Part shown: one piece after another, positions 18,889 through 27,955 of the stretch | Position numbering within the stretch: position 1 is the stretch's first letter | Layout of the letters: every line of letters begins with the position of its first letter | From: Bdellovibrionales bacterium | GTDB taxonomy: Bacteria; Bdellovibrionota; Bdellovibrionia; Bdellovibrionales; UBA1609 | DNA: 64,000 nt | Direction of reading: 5' to 3' | NCBI GenBank assembly: GCA_019695175.1 | Contig: JAIBAM010000001.1 | Location: 1-64,000 of the forward strand | Notes under the pieces: generated by a model | The model's database searches: none | Seen by the model: the letters and a program-made list of their open reading frames with translations, nothing else | Told to the model about the DNA's origin: nothing | Made by a program: the position numbers and the translations under genes

Positions 18889-20085
18889 ATGGGAAATTTA
18901 GTGGTGCAAAAATATGGAGGGATGTGTCTATCATCCCCTGAAAAAATTGTTGCCACTGCCAAAAAAATTGCCCGCAGAGTACAACATGGAGATCAAATCA
19001 TTGTCATTGTCAGTGCCATGGGTAAATCCACGGATGAATTGATCCGCTTAGCTTATCAAGTAAGCCCCCACCCCCAACGAAGAGAACTGGATATGTTCCT
19101 CTCCACAGGAGAGCGAATCAGCATGTCTCTCTTGACTATGGCCCTCATCGATCTTGGAGTTAAAGCGATTAGTTTTACCGGAAGTCAAGCCGGTGTTTTT
19201 ACCAATCATTCCCATTCCAATGCAAAAATTGTCGACATTAAAGCCCATAGAATTGAGGAAGAATTAAAAAAGGGAAAAGTCGTTGTATTAGCAGGATTTC
19301 AAGGCGTCGACCCAACAACAAAAGAAATTACTACCCTTGGTCGTGGAGGATCCGACACGACAGCAGTCGCTATGGCCGCAGCCTTTAAAGTCCACTGCTG
19401 TGAAATTATCAAAGAGGTGGAGGGACTCTGCTCCGCAGATCCAAAAATTATATCCTACCCTAAAATTTATCCTAAAATAAACTACAATGAAATTTTAGAG
19501 ATGTGTTTTTGGGGAGCTAAAGTTTTACATTATCGCTCCGTGGAACTTGCTAAGATGAGAAAAGTCCCACTGGAAATTCATTTTGCAAATAACACCTTTA
19601 ACAAAACCCTCGTCCATGGGGAGAAATCCATGTTTGAAAATGAAAAAGTTCTTGCGATAAATTCGCACACAGAAGTCCATCATCTTGAGGTCGGCAATGT
19701 GGAAAATTTAGCTCAGGGTTTTAAAGAAATGGAAAGTTTCCTGGCGCAAACTCAATTGGCATGGCCACAAATTTTAGCCTCAGCTTTAGAGGGGAACACT
19801 TTAAAAATAATGTACACTTCTGATTTGGAGCACCTTGGCGCCATGGCTCATGGACTTCAAAAACACCCCATATGTAAAATCCACCGACCTCCATTAAGTT
19901 CCATATCGCTGACTTGCCATGGATCTGTAGGATCGGATTTATGGCGAAAAATTCCTCAAGCACTTGCTGAAAACAATATTCCTGTTTTAAAAATTCTTTC
20001 CAGCCCATTGACTTTAACTCTTCTCGTAGCTCCTGAACACCGTGAGTTATCTATTAAACAACTCCACGAAAAATTTATCTCTTAA
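18889..20085 (+). CDS. lysC: Aspartokinase
   Basis: Aspartate kinase catalyses the first step from aspartate to Lys, Thr, Met and diaminopimelate. Family motifs are in order: VQKYGGMC, SAMGKSTDELI, FLSTGERIS, GSQAGVFT, TLGRGGSDTTAVA and EGLCSADPKI. The C-terminal 140 residues form the ACT regulatory region; its first half is diverged and its second half (SSISLTCHGSVGSDLWRKIPQAL) is more typical. The usual KxGGTS start motif reads KYGGMC, so Thr and Ser are replaced. At 398 residues it has the length of a monofunctional enzyme. It lies alone on the plus strand, convergent with the MBL gene. Confidence 0.92.
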   Translation: MGNLVVQKYGGMCLSSPEKIVATAKKIARRVQHGDQIIVIVSAMGKSTDELIRLAYQVSPHPQRRELDMFLSTGERISMSLLTMALIDLGVKAISFTGSQAGVFTNHSHSNAKIVDIKAHRIEEELKKGKVVVLAGFQGVDPTTKEITTLGRGGSDTTAVAMAAAFKVHCCEIIKEVEGLCSADPKIISYPKIYPKINYNEILEMCFWGAKVLHYRSVELAKMRKVPLEIHFANNTFNKTLVHGEKSMFENEKVLAINSHTEVHHLEVGNVENLAQGFKEMESFLAQTQLAWPQILASALEGNTLKIMYTSDLEHLGAMAHGLQKHPICKIHRPPLSSISLTCHGSVGSDLWRKIPQALAENNIPVLKILSSPLTLTLLVAPEHRELSIKQLHEKFIS

Positions 20086-20159
20086 AGATGATTCAAAGCG
20101 ACCTAGGTCAACGGCTATCGACTGAAAAAACTACTCTTGGCCAAAAACAAAGGATCTTT

Positions 20160-21140
20160 TTAAATTTGCAGAGTCATTCCTTCACGAGCAAATCCCCATT
20201 CAATTTTGGGCAGGGACTCCCCTTTTGTTTGAGCGGCACAGGCCATAGCAGTCAAATAATCTTGCGTTTGTTGTTCTATTTTTGCAATTTTTGAATCTGA
20301 AGCAGCGGGGTCATGATGAACAAAATATATTTTCTTTATGTTTTCTCTAAACGCCAGATCCAATCCAATGGGTGCCGTGGAGTGCCCCCAATTAATTCTC
20401 TCTGTAACTTCTAAAAAAGAATACTGCGCATCAAACAACATAAGATCCACCCCTTGATAAAGAGGAAGATCCAAACCCATATCCTTTCGACTCATACGAG
20501 TGCACTCAGTATCAACACAATAACTAAAAACTTTATTTTTATGAGTAAACTTAAACCCCCAACAAGGATCAGGATGATCTAGCAAATAAGGGGTTACAGC
20601 TATATCTGTAAATATTTTTTCTTGACGTGGCTCCAGTTTATGAAAAGTAATTTTTGCTCCCAACTGATCAAAAGGTACGGGAAAGTTTGGTTTTTGAAAA
20701 AGCAGAGCAACATTTTTTTCCAAATCCTCTTGAACGGCATAAAAATGAATCTCGTTTCCTGGGACAAACATGGGGAGAAAAAATGGTAATCCAATTAAGT
20801 GATCCCAGTGAAAATGGGAAAATAGTATATGAACAACACCTCTCCCTAAACCACAAGGACCAAGCATGAGCTGTTCCCCAAGTTTTCGAATGCCGCTCCC
20901 TGCATCCACAATAAGACTCACTTTATCAGTCATTACTTGCACACAAGCTGTTTGGCCACCAAACCCACCGAATTGATGCGTTGGAAGCTGATTGAGAAAA
21001 TCCTCAACCGAGATCCCACCCTTACTTTGGTAAACCAAAAAAAGTTTGAGTATCTGAAAAACTCTTTCTTCAATTTGAGCCGGTGCTAATGGGGCTGGCA
21101 AAGACCCTCGTATCCCCCAAAGATTTATTTTCATATTCAT
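20160..21140 (-). CDS. Metallo-beta-lactamase-fold hydrolase
   Basis: An MBL-fold phosphodiesterase-type protein. It begins MNMKINLWGIRGSLP, a start typical of this subfamily, then GGQTACVQV, LIVDAGSGIRKLG and the metal motif FSHFHWDHLIGLPFF (HxHxDH). Further metal ligands are likely in YLLDHPDPCWGF, SYCVDTE and WGHS. Length is about 327 residues from the ATG at 21140. The frame continues to a TTG at 21173, for which no ribosome site is seen. A central helical insertion (residues about 25-45) is uncommon. The substrate cannot be told from sequence. It is divergent from the 2OG-oxygenase gene. Confidence 0.82.
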   Translation of the reverse strand: MNMKINLWGIRGSLPAPLAPAQIEERVFQILKLFLVYQSKGGISVEDFLNQLPTHQFGGFGGQTACVQVMTDKVSLIVDAGSGIRKLGEQLMLGPCGLGRGVVHILFSHFHWDHLIGLPFFLPMFVPGNEIHFYAVQEDLEKNVALLFQKPNFPVPFDQLGAKITFHKLEPRQEKIFTDIAVTPYLLDHPDPCWGFKFTHKNKVFSYCVDTECTRMSRKDMGLDLPLYQGVDLMLFDAQYSFLEVTERINWGHSTAPIGLDLAFRENIKKIYFVHHDPAASDSKIAKIEQQTQDYLTAMACAAQTKGESLPKIEWGFAREGMTLQI

Positions 21141-21308
21141 AGATAATAATAATACCTTGTCTCTAACTGCCAAGAAAATCTGACGTTAGCCCGAATTTAA
21201 CGCTGCAAGTGTATTCCTGGACAAATTGACGGCTAAGGTTTTATAAAAAACCCCAGGGATTTGCATTGAGAGTTTTTTTGAAGTCAACGACCAGCTGAAA
21301 CCGCATCC

Positions 21309-21322
21309 TAAAAAGCTTTTTA
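21309..21322. promoter_or_regulatory. 14-bp palindrome before the 2OG-oxygenase ribosome site
   Basis: TAAAAAGCTTTTTA is a perfect palindrome lying immediately before the GGGGG ribosome site of the oxygenase gene, in the spacer between two divergent genes. It may be an operator, but AT-rich palindromes of this size also arise by chance. Confidence 0.22.
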
Positions 21323-21337
21323 AAGGGGGAAATATTT

Positions 21338-22276
21338 ATGTTGGCTAAAGTACCGGAACTCAACCTAAACGATTATCTTAGGGGCTCAAGCCCGTTAAAA
21401 CAAAAGTTTATTCAAGAACTTTATGCTGGATTAAGGCAATTTGGTTTTATTATTTTAAACGATCACACCCTTGATGAAGACCTACTTGCCCATGCTTATG
21501 AGCTCAGTGAAAAACTCTTTAGCCTTCCGGAAAACAAAAAAAAATCCTACATAAGTCCTTCTGGAGCTGGGCAAAGGGGTTACACCCCCTTTGGAACTGA
21601 ACATGCCAAGGACAGCGCTTACGCAGACCTTAAAGAATTTTGGCATATTGGGCGTGAATTCGCCCATGATTTAAATTCCTATCCACCAAATATTTGGCCC
21701 GAAGAACTTCATGACTTTAAACCGGTTTTTGTAAAAATTTATGAGAGTTTAGATCATATCGGCCGAATCCTGCTCCAAGCTCTGACGCAACCTCTCCAGT
21801 TGGAACTAAACTATTTTGATAAAATTGTAAATCGAGGCAACTCCATTTTAAGACTTCTACATTATCCGCCCATTCCCCCAAACACCGATCCCAATTGCGT
21901 ACGTGCTGCGGCCCACGAAGATATAAATTTAATTACCTTACTGGTTTCCGCCTCCTCTTCGGGTCTAGAACTCAAAGACCACGATGGCCATTGGATCCCC
22001 ATTGAGACCTCAGCTCACAACATTATTGTGGACTCAGGAGATATGCTCGCTCGCATTACAAATGACATAATCCCTGCCACTACCCACAGAGTGGTAAACC
22101 CCAAAGGCCCCAACACCAGTCGGTACTCCATGCCTTTCTTTTTACACCCAAACAATGAGGCCCTCTTAAGTTGTCTTCCCTCTTGCCGTGGGGAAAAAGA
22201 AAAATACGCCCCCATCCTTGCCGGTGATTTTTTACAGCAAAGACTTAAGGAAATCGGGCTTTATGAAAAAAAATAA
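21338..22276 (+). CDS. 2-oxoglutarate/Fe(II)-dependent oxygenase (isopenicillin N synthase-like)
   Basis: A non-haem iron dioxygenase of the isopenicillin N synthase superfamily. The N-terminal DIOX_N region (ELYAGLRQFGFIILNDH, FSLPENKKKSY, GQRGYTPFGTEHAKD) leads to the catalytic core. The iron triad is His and Asp in AAHEDINLITLL and His in ATTHRVVNP; the Arg-x-Ser that binds 2-oxoglutarate is in SRYSMPFF. The 312 residues are normal. GGGGG lies 8 nt before the ATG. The substrate is unknown and no biosynthetic cluster is present around it. It ends 10 bp from the convergent valS. Confidence 0.88.
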   Translation: MLAKVPELNLNDYLRGSSPLKQKFIQELYAGLRQFGFIILNDHTLDEDLLAHAYELSEKLFSLPENKKKSYISPSGAGQRGYTPFGTEHAKDSAYADLKEFWHIGREFAHDLNSYPPNIWPEELHDFKPVFVKIYESLDHIGRILLQALTQPLQLELNYFDKIVNRGNSILRLLHYPPIPPNTDPNCVRAAAHEDINLITLLVSASSSGLELKDHDGHWIPIETSAHNIIVDSGDMLARITNDIIPATTHRVVNPKGPNTSRYSMPFFLHPNNEALLSCLPSCRGEKEKYAPILAGDFLQQRLKEIGLYEKK

Positions 22277-22286
22277 TGATTAATTC

Positions 22287-24962
22287 TTAACTCAATCGTC
22301 TTGCGGCTTCTTCCAATGTGCTCATTTGACTTTTTAATGTAATCAACTGTTCGTGACCTTGACGAACCACTTCTTCAGGAGCTTGTTTTAAAAAACTTTT
22401 GTCCTGAAGACGTTGTTCTAAGGTCACAAAATCACGTTTTAATTTCTCCAAATTTTTATGAATTCTTTGGACTTCTATTTTAAGATCCACTAATCCCTCT
22501 AAAGGAACAATGACATCCACCGCAGAAGAGTGCAGTCGAATTGGACTCAGCGCACATTTGGACAATGAAGCCGCAGGACCCACTTCACAATGATCCAACC
22601 CGGCCAGTCTCATAATGATGGCCTTATTGGCCCCCAGAATTTTTTGACTTTTATCATCTGATGGTGAAAGACGAACCGTAATTTTCAATCCGGGTTTAAT
22701 TCGATTTTCACCACGAATATTACGAATAGCTGTAATAACAGCAACCACAATATCCATGGTTTGAGCTGAGGCTTCATCGCCAAAAGCTAATAAAGAACGA
22801 TCTGTTCTCACTGTTGGATAAACCTCTAAAATGCAAGCTTTGGATTTAACCGGTAGCATTTGATATATCTCTTCACTAATAAAAGGTGCAAAGGGATGTA
22901 GCAAGCGCACCACTCGATTCAACACCTGGGCCAAAACCCATTGACTCATAACTCTTTCAGAATTTTGAGGTCCTTGAAGACTTGGTTTAATCAATTCTAA
23001 ATACCAGTCACAAAATTGGTGCCAAACAAATTCGTAAATAGATTGCGCGGATTCTGAAAACCGGAATTGATTTAAATAAAACTCCACTTCCTTTTCACAA
23101 ACACCTAATTTAAATAATATCCATTTATCATGGGTTGAAAGATTATTTTTATTTAATTGTGCTTCCTCTTCTGGGGTCATTACTTTAAAATCATTTAATG
23201 CTTGCAAAGAAAACCGTGCCGCATTCCATATTTTGTTCATAAAATTGCGGTAGCCTTCCAAGCGCGGCAATGAAAACTTCAGGTCCCTTCCTGCTGCCAG
23301 CTGAGAGATTAAAGTAAACCGCAGGGCATCCGCTCCCACCTCATCAATCAACTTCACTGGGTCTAGAGCTGTCCCACTGGATTTGGACATTTTCTTTCCA
23401 TTGGCGTCACGTATCAGACCATGAATATAAACTTTGCGGAATGGAACGTCCTTTTTAAACTCCAACCCCATCATGATCATCCTGGCAACCCAGAAAAAGA
23501 TAATATCGTGACCCGTAACCAAAACGCTGGTGGGATAAAATGTTTTTTGTGTTTCAGTTTCTTCTGGCCATCCCATGGTACTAAAGGGCCACAAAGCAGA
23601 AGAAAACCAGGTGTCCAAAACATCCTCATCCTGTTGCAATTCTTCATGAGCACAATGTTGACATCTTTTTGGATCTTCTTCAGCAATAGTGAGCTTTAAA
23701 CATTTCAAGCAAGTCCAAGCCGGAATACGATGCCCCCACCAAAGCTGTCTAGAAATACACCAATCCTGAATGATCTCCATCCAATGCAAATAGGTTTTGG
23801 TCCAACTTTCTGGCTCAAAGGTAATAGTCCCACTTTCGACCACACGCTGGGCTGGACCTGCCAATTCTTTCATACGGACAAACCACTGTTCAGAAAGAAG
23901 GGGCTCCACAACCCAGCCACTACGAGAACAATGCCCGACTTGATGGGTGTGGGGCTCTGTTTTTATCAATAAATTTTGTTGTTCAAGATCACTCACTAAA
24001 CGCTTTCGAGCTTCAACCACACTCAACCCAGTATATACACCGCACGAATCGTTAAGAGTTCCATTTTTATTTAAAATATTAATTTGTGGCAGTTGGTGTT
24101 TTAAACCTAAATTGTAATCGTTAAAATCGTGGGCGGGTGTGATTTTGACCACACCAGAACCAAATTCGCGATCCACACTTTCATCTCCAATCACAGGAAT
24201 TTTTCTTTGCGTTAAAGGCAAATGGACATTCTTTCCAATCCAAGAAGCGTACCTTTCATCCTCAGGGTGGACAGCGACAGCCACATCTCCTAAAAGGGTC
24301 TCAGGTCGTGTGGTTGCCACAGTCAACTCGCCAGATCCATCTTCTAAAGGATACTTAATATAGTAGAGCTGACCTTTGACTTCTATGTACTCCACTTCCA
24401 AATCAGAAATGGCAGATTCAAGACCAGGGCTCCAGTTTATTAATTTTTTACCGCGATAAATTTGTCCCTTCTCATAGAGAGATACAAACACTTTCCGTAC
24501 CGCTTTGGAAACCCCTTCATCCAGAGTGAAGCAAAGGCGGTTCCAATCACAAGACTCTCCAAGGCGTTTCATTTGTTCTACAATATGATCGCCATATTGA
24601 TTTTTCCATTCCCAAACTTTTTCTACAAATTGATCTCGGCCCAATTGGGTGCGAAATAAATTTTTTTTCTTTAGATCCTTTTCCACCACGCTTTGGGTAG
24701 CAATTCCAGCATGATCTGTCCCTGGTAACCACAAAACATTGAACCCCGACATACGTTTCCAGCGCACAAGAACGTCTTGAATGGTATGATCCAAGGCATG
24801 ACCTAAATGCAAAGAGCCAGTCACATTAGGCGGCGGTAAAATGATGCTAAAGGGGGGCAAAGTGGATTTGTCTGCGCCAGAAAAATAATTATTTTCAGTC
24901 CACCAAGCATAAATCCTTTTTTCTACTTCTTGAGGGGAATAACGATCTGAGAGTTTTGTCAT
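22287..24962 (-). CDS. valS: Valyl-tRNA synthetase
   Basis: A class I aminoacyl-tRNA synthetase charging tRNA-Val. The HIGH-type motif is in PPPNVTGSLHLGHALDHT and the KMSKS loop in DANGKKMSKSSGTALDP. The CP1 editing domain (TTRPETLLGDVAVAVHPED) lies between them. The C-terminus has the ValS arm, a coiled coil (VDLKIEVQRIHKNLEKLKRDF) ending in LEEAARRLS. Full length at 891 residues. A short CxxC pair (CLKCLKLTI, then RCQHC) suggests a zinc-binding insertion, which is known in some ValS. The rhodanese gene lies 39 bp upstream in the same direction. Confidence 0.98.
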   Translation of the reverse strand: MTKLSDRYSPQEVEKRIYAWWTENNYFSGADKSTLPPFSIILPPPNVTGSLHLGHALDHTIQDVLVRWKRMSGFNVLWLPGTDHAGIATQSVVEKDLKKKNLFRTQLGRDQFVEKVWEWKNQYGDHIVEQMKRLGESCDWNRLCFTLDEGVSKAVRKVFVSLYEKGQIYRGKKLINWSPGLESAISDLEVEYIEVKGQLYYIKYPLEDGSGELTVATTRPETLLGDVAVAVHPEDERYASWIGKNVHLPLTQRKIPVIGDESVDREFGSGVVKITPAHDFNDYNLGLKHQLPQINILNKNGTLNDSCGVYTGLSVVEARKRLVSDLEQQNLLIKTEPHTHQVGHCSRSGWVVEPLLSEQWFVRMKELAGPAQRVVESGTITFEPESWTKTYLHWMEIIQDWCISRQLWWGHRIPAWTCLKCLKLTIAEEDPKRCQHCAHEELQQDEDVLDTWFSSALWPFSTMGWPEETETQKTFYPTSVLVTGHDIIFFWVARMIMMGLEFKKDVPFRKVYIHGLIRDANGKKMSKSSGTALDPVKLIDEVGADALRFTLISQLAAGRDLKFSLPRLEGYRNFMNKIWNAARFSLQALNDFKVMTPEEEAQLNKNNLSTHDKWILFKLGVCEKEVEFYLNQFRFSESAQSIYEFVWHQFCDWYLELIKPSLQGPQNSERVMSQWVLAQVLNRVVRLLHPFAPFISEEIYQMLPVKSKACILEVYPTVRTDRSLLAFGDEASAQTMDIVVAVITAIRNIRGENRIKPGLKITVRLSPSDDKSQKILGANKAIIMRLAGLDHCEVGPAASLSKCALSPIRLHSSAVDVIVPLEGLVDLKIEVQRIHKNLEKLKRDFVTLEQRLQDKSFLKQAPEEVVRQGHEQLITLKSQMSTLEEAARRLS

Positions 24963-25001
24963 TGGCTAAAAATCCTCCTTAAGGACAGTTGCGGCAAAAA
25001 A

Positions 25002-25325
25002 TCACAAAGCTTCTTGCTTCAAAACTTCATAACCCCCTAAAAAAAAATAAACATTCAAAAAACCCATGGAATTTAACTCTTCTGCTTTGAGTGCTGATTG
25101 TTTTCCGTTGTCACAGATCAAAAGAACTGGATGAGCTACGTGGGGCAATAGCTCCCTTACCTTTGTCAAAACTTCACTTTCATCAACAGATAAAGCTTTT
25201 TTAAAAAAATTTATAGGTTCATCCTGTCGACTTTTCTTAACTCTTAAGTCCAAAAGAAGAAAGTTCACATTGTTCAACAAAAGATTTTCAACCTGAAACC
25301 AACTTAAAGCATGAATGGAATCCAT
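25002..25325 (-). CDS. Single-domain rhodanese-like protein
   Basis: A small (107-residue) rhodanese-fold protein. The characteristic parts are LLLDLR near residue 25, the active-site loop LLICDNGKQSALKAEEL (a Cys followed by Gly, Lys, Gln and Ser, so sulfurtransferase chemistry is possible) and the terminal GFLNVYFFLGGYEVL. It lies just upstream of valS on the same strand and may share its transcript. The physiological sulfur acceptor is unknown. Confidence 0.72.
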   Translation of the reverse strand: MDSIHALSWFQVENLLLNNVNFLLLDLRVKKSRQDEPINFFKKALSVDESEVLTKVRELLPHVAHPVLLICDNGKQSALKAEELNSMGFLNVYFFLGGYEVLKQEAL

Positions 25326-25420
25326 TTCTAGAGGTATACACTGAAAAAATTAGAAACTCAAAATGGAGTGTGAAATAATAAGGTTTGAAAAAACTCAATC
25401 GAAACTTTCACCAAAGATAA

Positions 25421-26644
25421 TCAAAGGCGAGTTGTCTTCGGCAGAATATGACGAACTTTCCAAGCCAACGTCGCGGCCACAAAAGTAAAACCCATGGCTA
25501 TGATAAACGGGATTTCTCCACCCCACTCTTGATAAGTAAACCCACCAATCCCTGGGCCTAAAATACGAGCTAAAGCCGACAGACTTTGATTGACTCCCAA
25601 GGTTTCACCCTGATGTTCAGAGGAGGTAAGCAAACTTATACTCCCGGTGAGAGCTGGGTTGGCCAACCCATTCCCTAAAGCCAAAAGAGTCACTGCTACA
25701 GCTAGAGGATATATTTGATGAGAAATTGCGATTCCACCAAATCCCAACCCCATAGCCACGAGTCCAATTAAAAAAGATCTGGTCTCCCCCCATAACGGAA
25801 GTGTTCGCCGGATCAGTCCACCCTGAGTGAGAGCCATTATAACTCCCACGTAAGCGAATCCCCAGCTGGCTGTTCCCATACTCCAATGGAACCGGTCCTG
25901 AACAAGCATAAACAAAGAGGCTTCCATATTTGCCATGGCCAATGTCGCCAAAAAGTAAATAATGAGCAGAGGAGCTATCTTATTTTTTTGCAAGAGTTGA
26001 AAAATGACACCAAATCTTTTTAAGAAAGCCAATCCATCTATAGGTTTTTGGTTTCTTTCAGTTTGAAACAGTCGTGTTTCAGGAAAAATGAACCATGCCA
26101 AAACAAAGTTGGTAAAACAAATAACTGCAGCAATCAAGGCAGGGAAACTGGAACCAAAAGGTGGGTGGTCGCCAAAATAATGGCCCCACGATCCGGTCAC
26201 TCCACCAATGAATGGGCCCAAAACAAATCCCAGACCAAAGGCAGCACCCACCAACCCCATACCTTTTGATCTTTCTTTTGAAGTCGTTACATCAGCAACT
26301 GCCGCCATGGCAGTGGAAATATTCCCACCAAATAGTCCAGCTAGAATTCGAGCTAAAAACAAGCCGGTAATACTAGTTGCCAAACCAAACCAAAGATGAG
26401 CCACACTGGAACCTAGCACACTGAGTAGTATAACTGGCCGGCGACCCCAGCGATCACTAATTTGCCCCCAAAAGGGAGAGAAAATAAATTGGAAAAAGGA
26501 AAATACAGCCATAAGCAAACCCACTTGAAAAGGGCTGGCCCCAAATTGTCGCGCCAAGTACGAGTTTAAGGGAATAACAATCCCAAACCCGACCAGGTCC
26601 ATAAAAACTGTTAAAAAAATGATGAGAAAAACTTTCTTATTCAT
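25421..26644 (-). CDS. MFS multidrug/TetA-like efflux transporter
   Basis: A 12-helix major facilitator protein of the drug:H+ antiporter-1 type. The N-terminus MNKKVFLIIFLTVFMDLVGF with GIVIPL is typical of TetA/multidrug exporters, motif A is clear (GQISDRWGRRPVILLSV), and motif C-like GAAFGLGFVLGPFIGG follows in helix 5. I used the ATG at 26644; an upstream ATG at 26662 is in frame. The gene is divergent from the outer-membrane protein gene with almost no spacer. The substrate cannot be predicted. Confidence 0.86.
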   Translation of the reverse strand: MNKKVFLIIFLTVFMDLVGFGIVIPLNSYLARQFGASPFQVGLLMAVFSFFQFIFSPFWGQISDRWGRRPVILLSVLGSSVAHLWFGLATSITGLFLARILAGLFGGNISTAMAAVADVTTSKERSKGMGLVGAAFGLGFVLGPFIGGVTGSWGHYFGDHPPFGSSFPALIAAVICFTNFVLAWFIFPETRLFQTERNQKPIDGLAFLKRFGVIFQLLQKNKIAPLLIIYFLATLAMANMEASLFMLVQDRFHWSMGTASWGFAYVGVIMALTQGGLIRRTLPLWGETRSFLIGLVAMGLGFGGIAISHQIYPLAVAVTLLALGNGLANPALTGSISLLTSSEHQGETLGVNQSLSALARILGPGIGGFTYQEWGGEIPFIIAMGFTFVAATLAWKVRHILPKTTRL

Positions 26645-26673
26645 AATATATCGATGTATCATTGATATCAGTC

Positions 26674-27786
26674 ATGCAATTTCGATTCAACTCCATCATG
26701 TTAATTTCCCATATTATTTTTCTGACTTTGATTTCAGCGCCATCGGCGTTGGCGCTCACTGATCCTATTTCATCACCGCAGGAGAACATTCATCTCTTCC
26801 TTGAGGGAAGTTATTTCAATACCACTGCTAATTATGATAATGGCGGAGGCAGCTATACGAAATTAACCGGAAGTCGGTATTATCGACTTTATGAAGGAAA
26901 CTTTGGTGCTGAGTTTTGGCCCATGGAGCAATTAAGCCTGATTGGACAATTGGGAGTGGCTCGAGCGCAAAGTTACGATGGTGATACCACTCGAACCAAA
27001 ATAAATTTAACCGAAGGGCTTGTCGGTGTTCGTTACGTGGTTAAACGAAGTTTCTTTAACCTGATTCCCGAACTGAATTTTTCCTATCCGTTCAAACGAA
27101 TTAACTCAGACACCGATGAAGTCCTACTTAATGAAGGTACCATGAAGTTTTTTGGCGGAACTTGGTTTGAAATCCCCTATAAATCTTTGGTGCCCTATGG
27201 ACAAGTGGGTTTTCGCTATCAAGATGAGGGTCGAGCGTCCTATTTTATTTATAAAGCTGGGGTGGCATGGACACCCAGTGACTTTCGCGTGAGTGGTGAG
27301 TTGTATGGTGACGTCGTTGTCATTGATGATGAAGACTCAAACCAAACAAGCCGAAGAGATCTTACCGTCATCAGAGTCGACGGGGGGAGTCGCAAGTTTT
27401 ATGGCGTCAATCCCACCGTTTTAGGTTTAAGAGCGGCTACAAAAATGAATCTATCAAACGCTGTTCAAATTGGTTTTACCTTTGATAAAACCATCAATGG
27501 AAATAACTCAGCCGCCGGATGGACGGCACTTCTCAGCCTAGAAGCCTTTTTTAGTATAGGAAACACTTTCAACTCCAATGATGGAAAATACGTTCCACGG
27601 GTTTTAAATCCCACTCAAGATGTCCAGCGATTTGTTCCCGAGCTACCGAAATATGACAAAAAACTTTTTAATGAATATGAGTCCCCTGTATCTCACAAAA
27701 AAATAAAGAAAAAGAAGAGAAAAAAACCCACCCCTCAAGATGTAGATAAGGCCCTTGAGGACGTACAAAAATCTCTTGAGCATTAA
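26674..27786 (+). CDS. Predicted outer-membrane beta-barrel protein
   Basis: Not assignable to a named family. The ATG at 26674 gives a clear signal peptide (LISHIIFLTLISAPSALA). The mature part has alternating hydrophobic and aromatic strands separated by charged turns (IHLFLEGSYFNTTANY, LSLIGQLGVARAQSY, LVPYGQVGFRYQDEGRASYF), as in an outer-membrane barrel of about 12 strands. The C-terminal 70 residues lack the final aromatic barrel strand. Instead they form a periplasmic-type tail with a Lys cluster (KKIKKKKRKKPTP). The first in-frame codon, a TTG at 26662, is less likely. No ribosome site is obvious. Confidence 0.65.
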   Translation: MQFRFNSIMLISHIIFLTLISAPSALALTDPISSPQENIHLFLEGSYFNTTANYDNGGGSYTKLTGSRYYRLYEGNFGAEFWPMEQLSLIGQLGVARAQSYDGDTTRTKINLTEGLVGVRYVVKRSFFNLIPELNFSYPFKRINSDTDEVLLNEGTMKFFGGTWFEIPYKSLVPYGQVGFRYQDEGRASYFIYKAGVAWTPSDFRVSGELYGDVVVIDDEDSNQTSRRDLTVIRVDGGSRKFYGVNPTVLGLRAATKMNLSNAVQIGFTFDKTINGNNSAAGWTALLSLEAFFSIGNTFNSNDGKYVPRVLNPTQDVQRFVPELPKYDKKLFNEYESPVSHKKIKKKKRKKPTPQDVDKALEDVQKSLEH

Positions 27787-27955
27787 AATTAATTTTTAAC
27801 AAAAATTTTAGGGTCAGTTTGGAGATGCTGCACCCTCATGACATTATCCAAAAAATTCAAAACTATTTTTATAATGGACAAAACCACACAAGCCCATTAG
27901 TTCTTCATTTTTTTCTAACACTTCTAACATTCAAGAATTCGTGGGTTTTCAAAAA

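Noticed and set aside
20100-20109. 10-bp palindrome GACCTAGGTC after lysC
   Set aside because: Short palindromes of this size occur by chance, and no loop or T-run supports a terminator.
20088-20294. 68-residue frame after lysC
   Set aside because: Most of it lies antisense to the C-terminus of the MBL hydrolase, whose conserved motifs show it is the real gene.
27787-27940. Terminator after the barrel protein gene
   Set aside because: AGGGT and ACCCT can pair over a long loop, but the stem is 5 bp and the surroundings are AT-rich noise.
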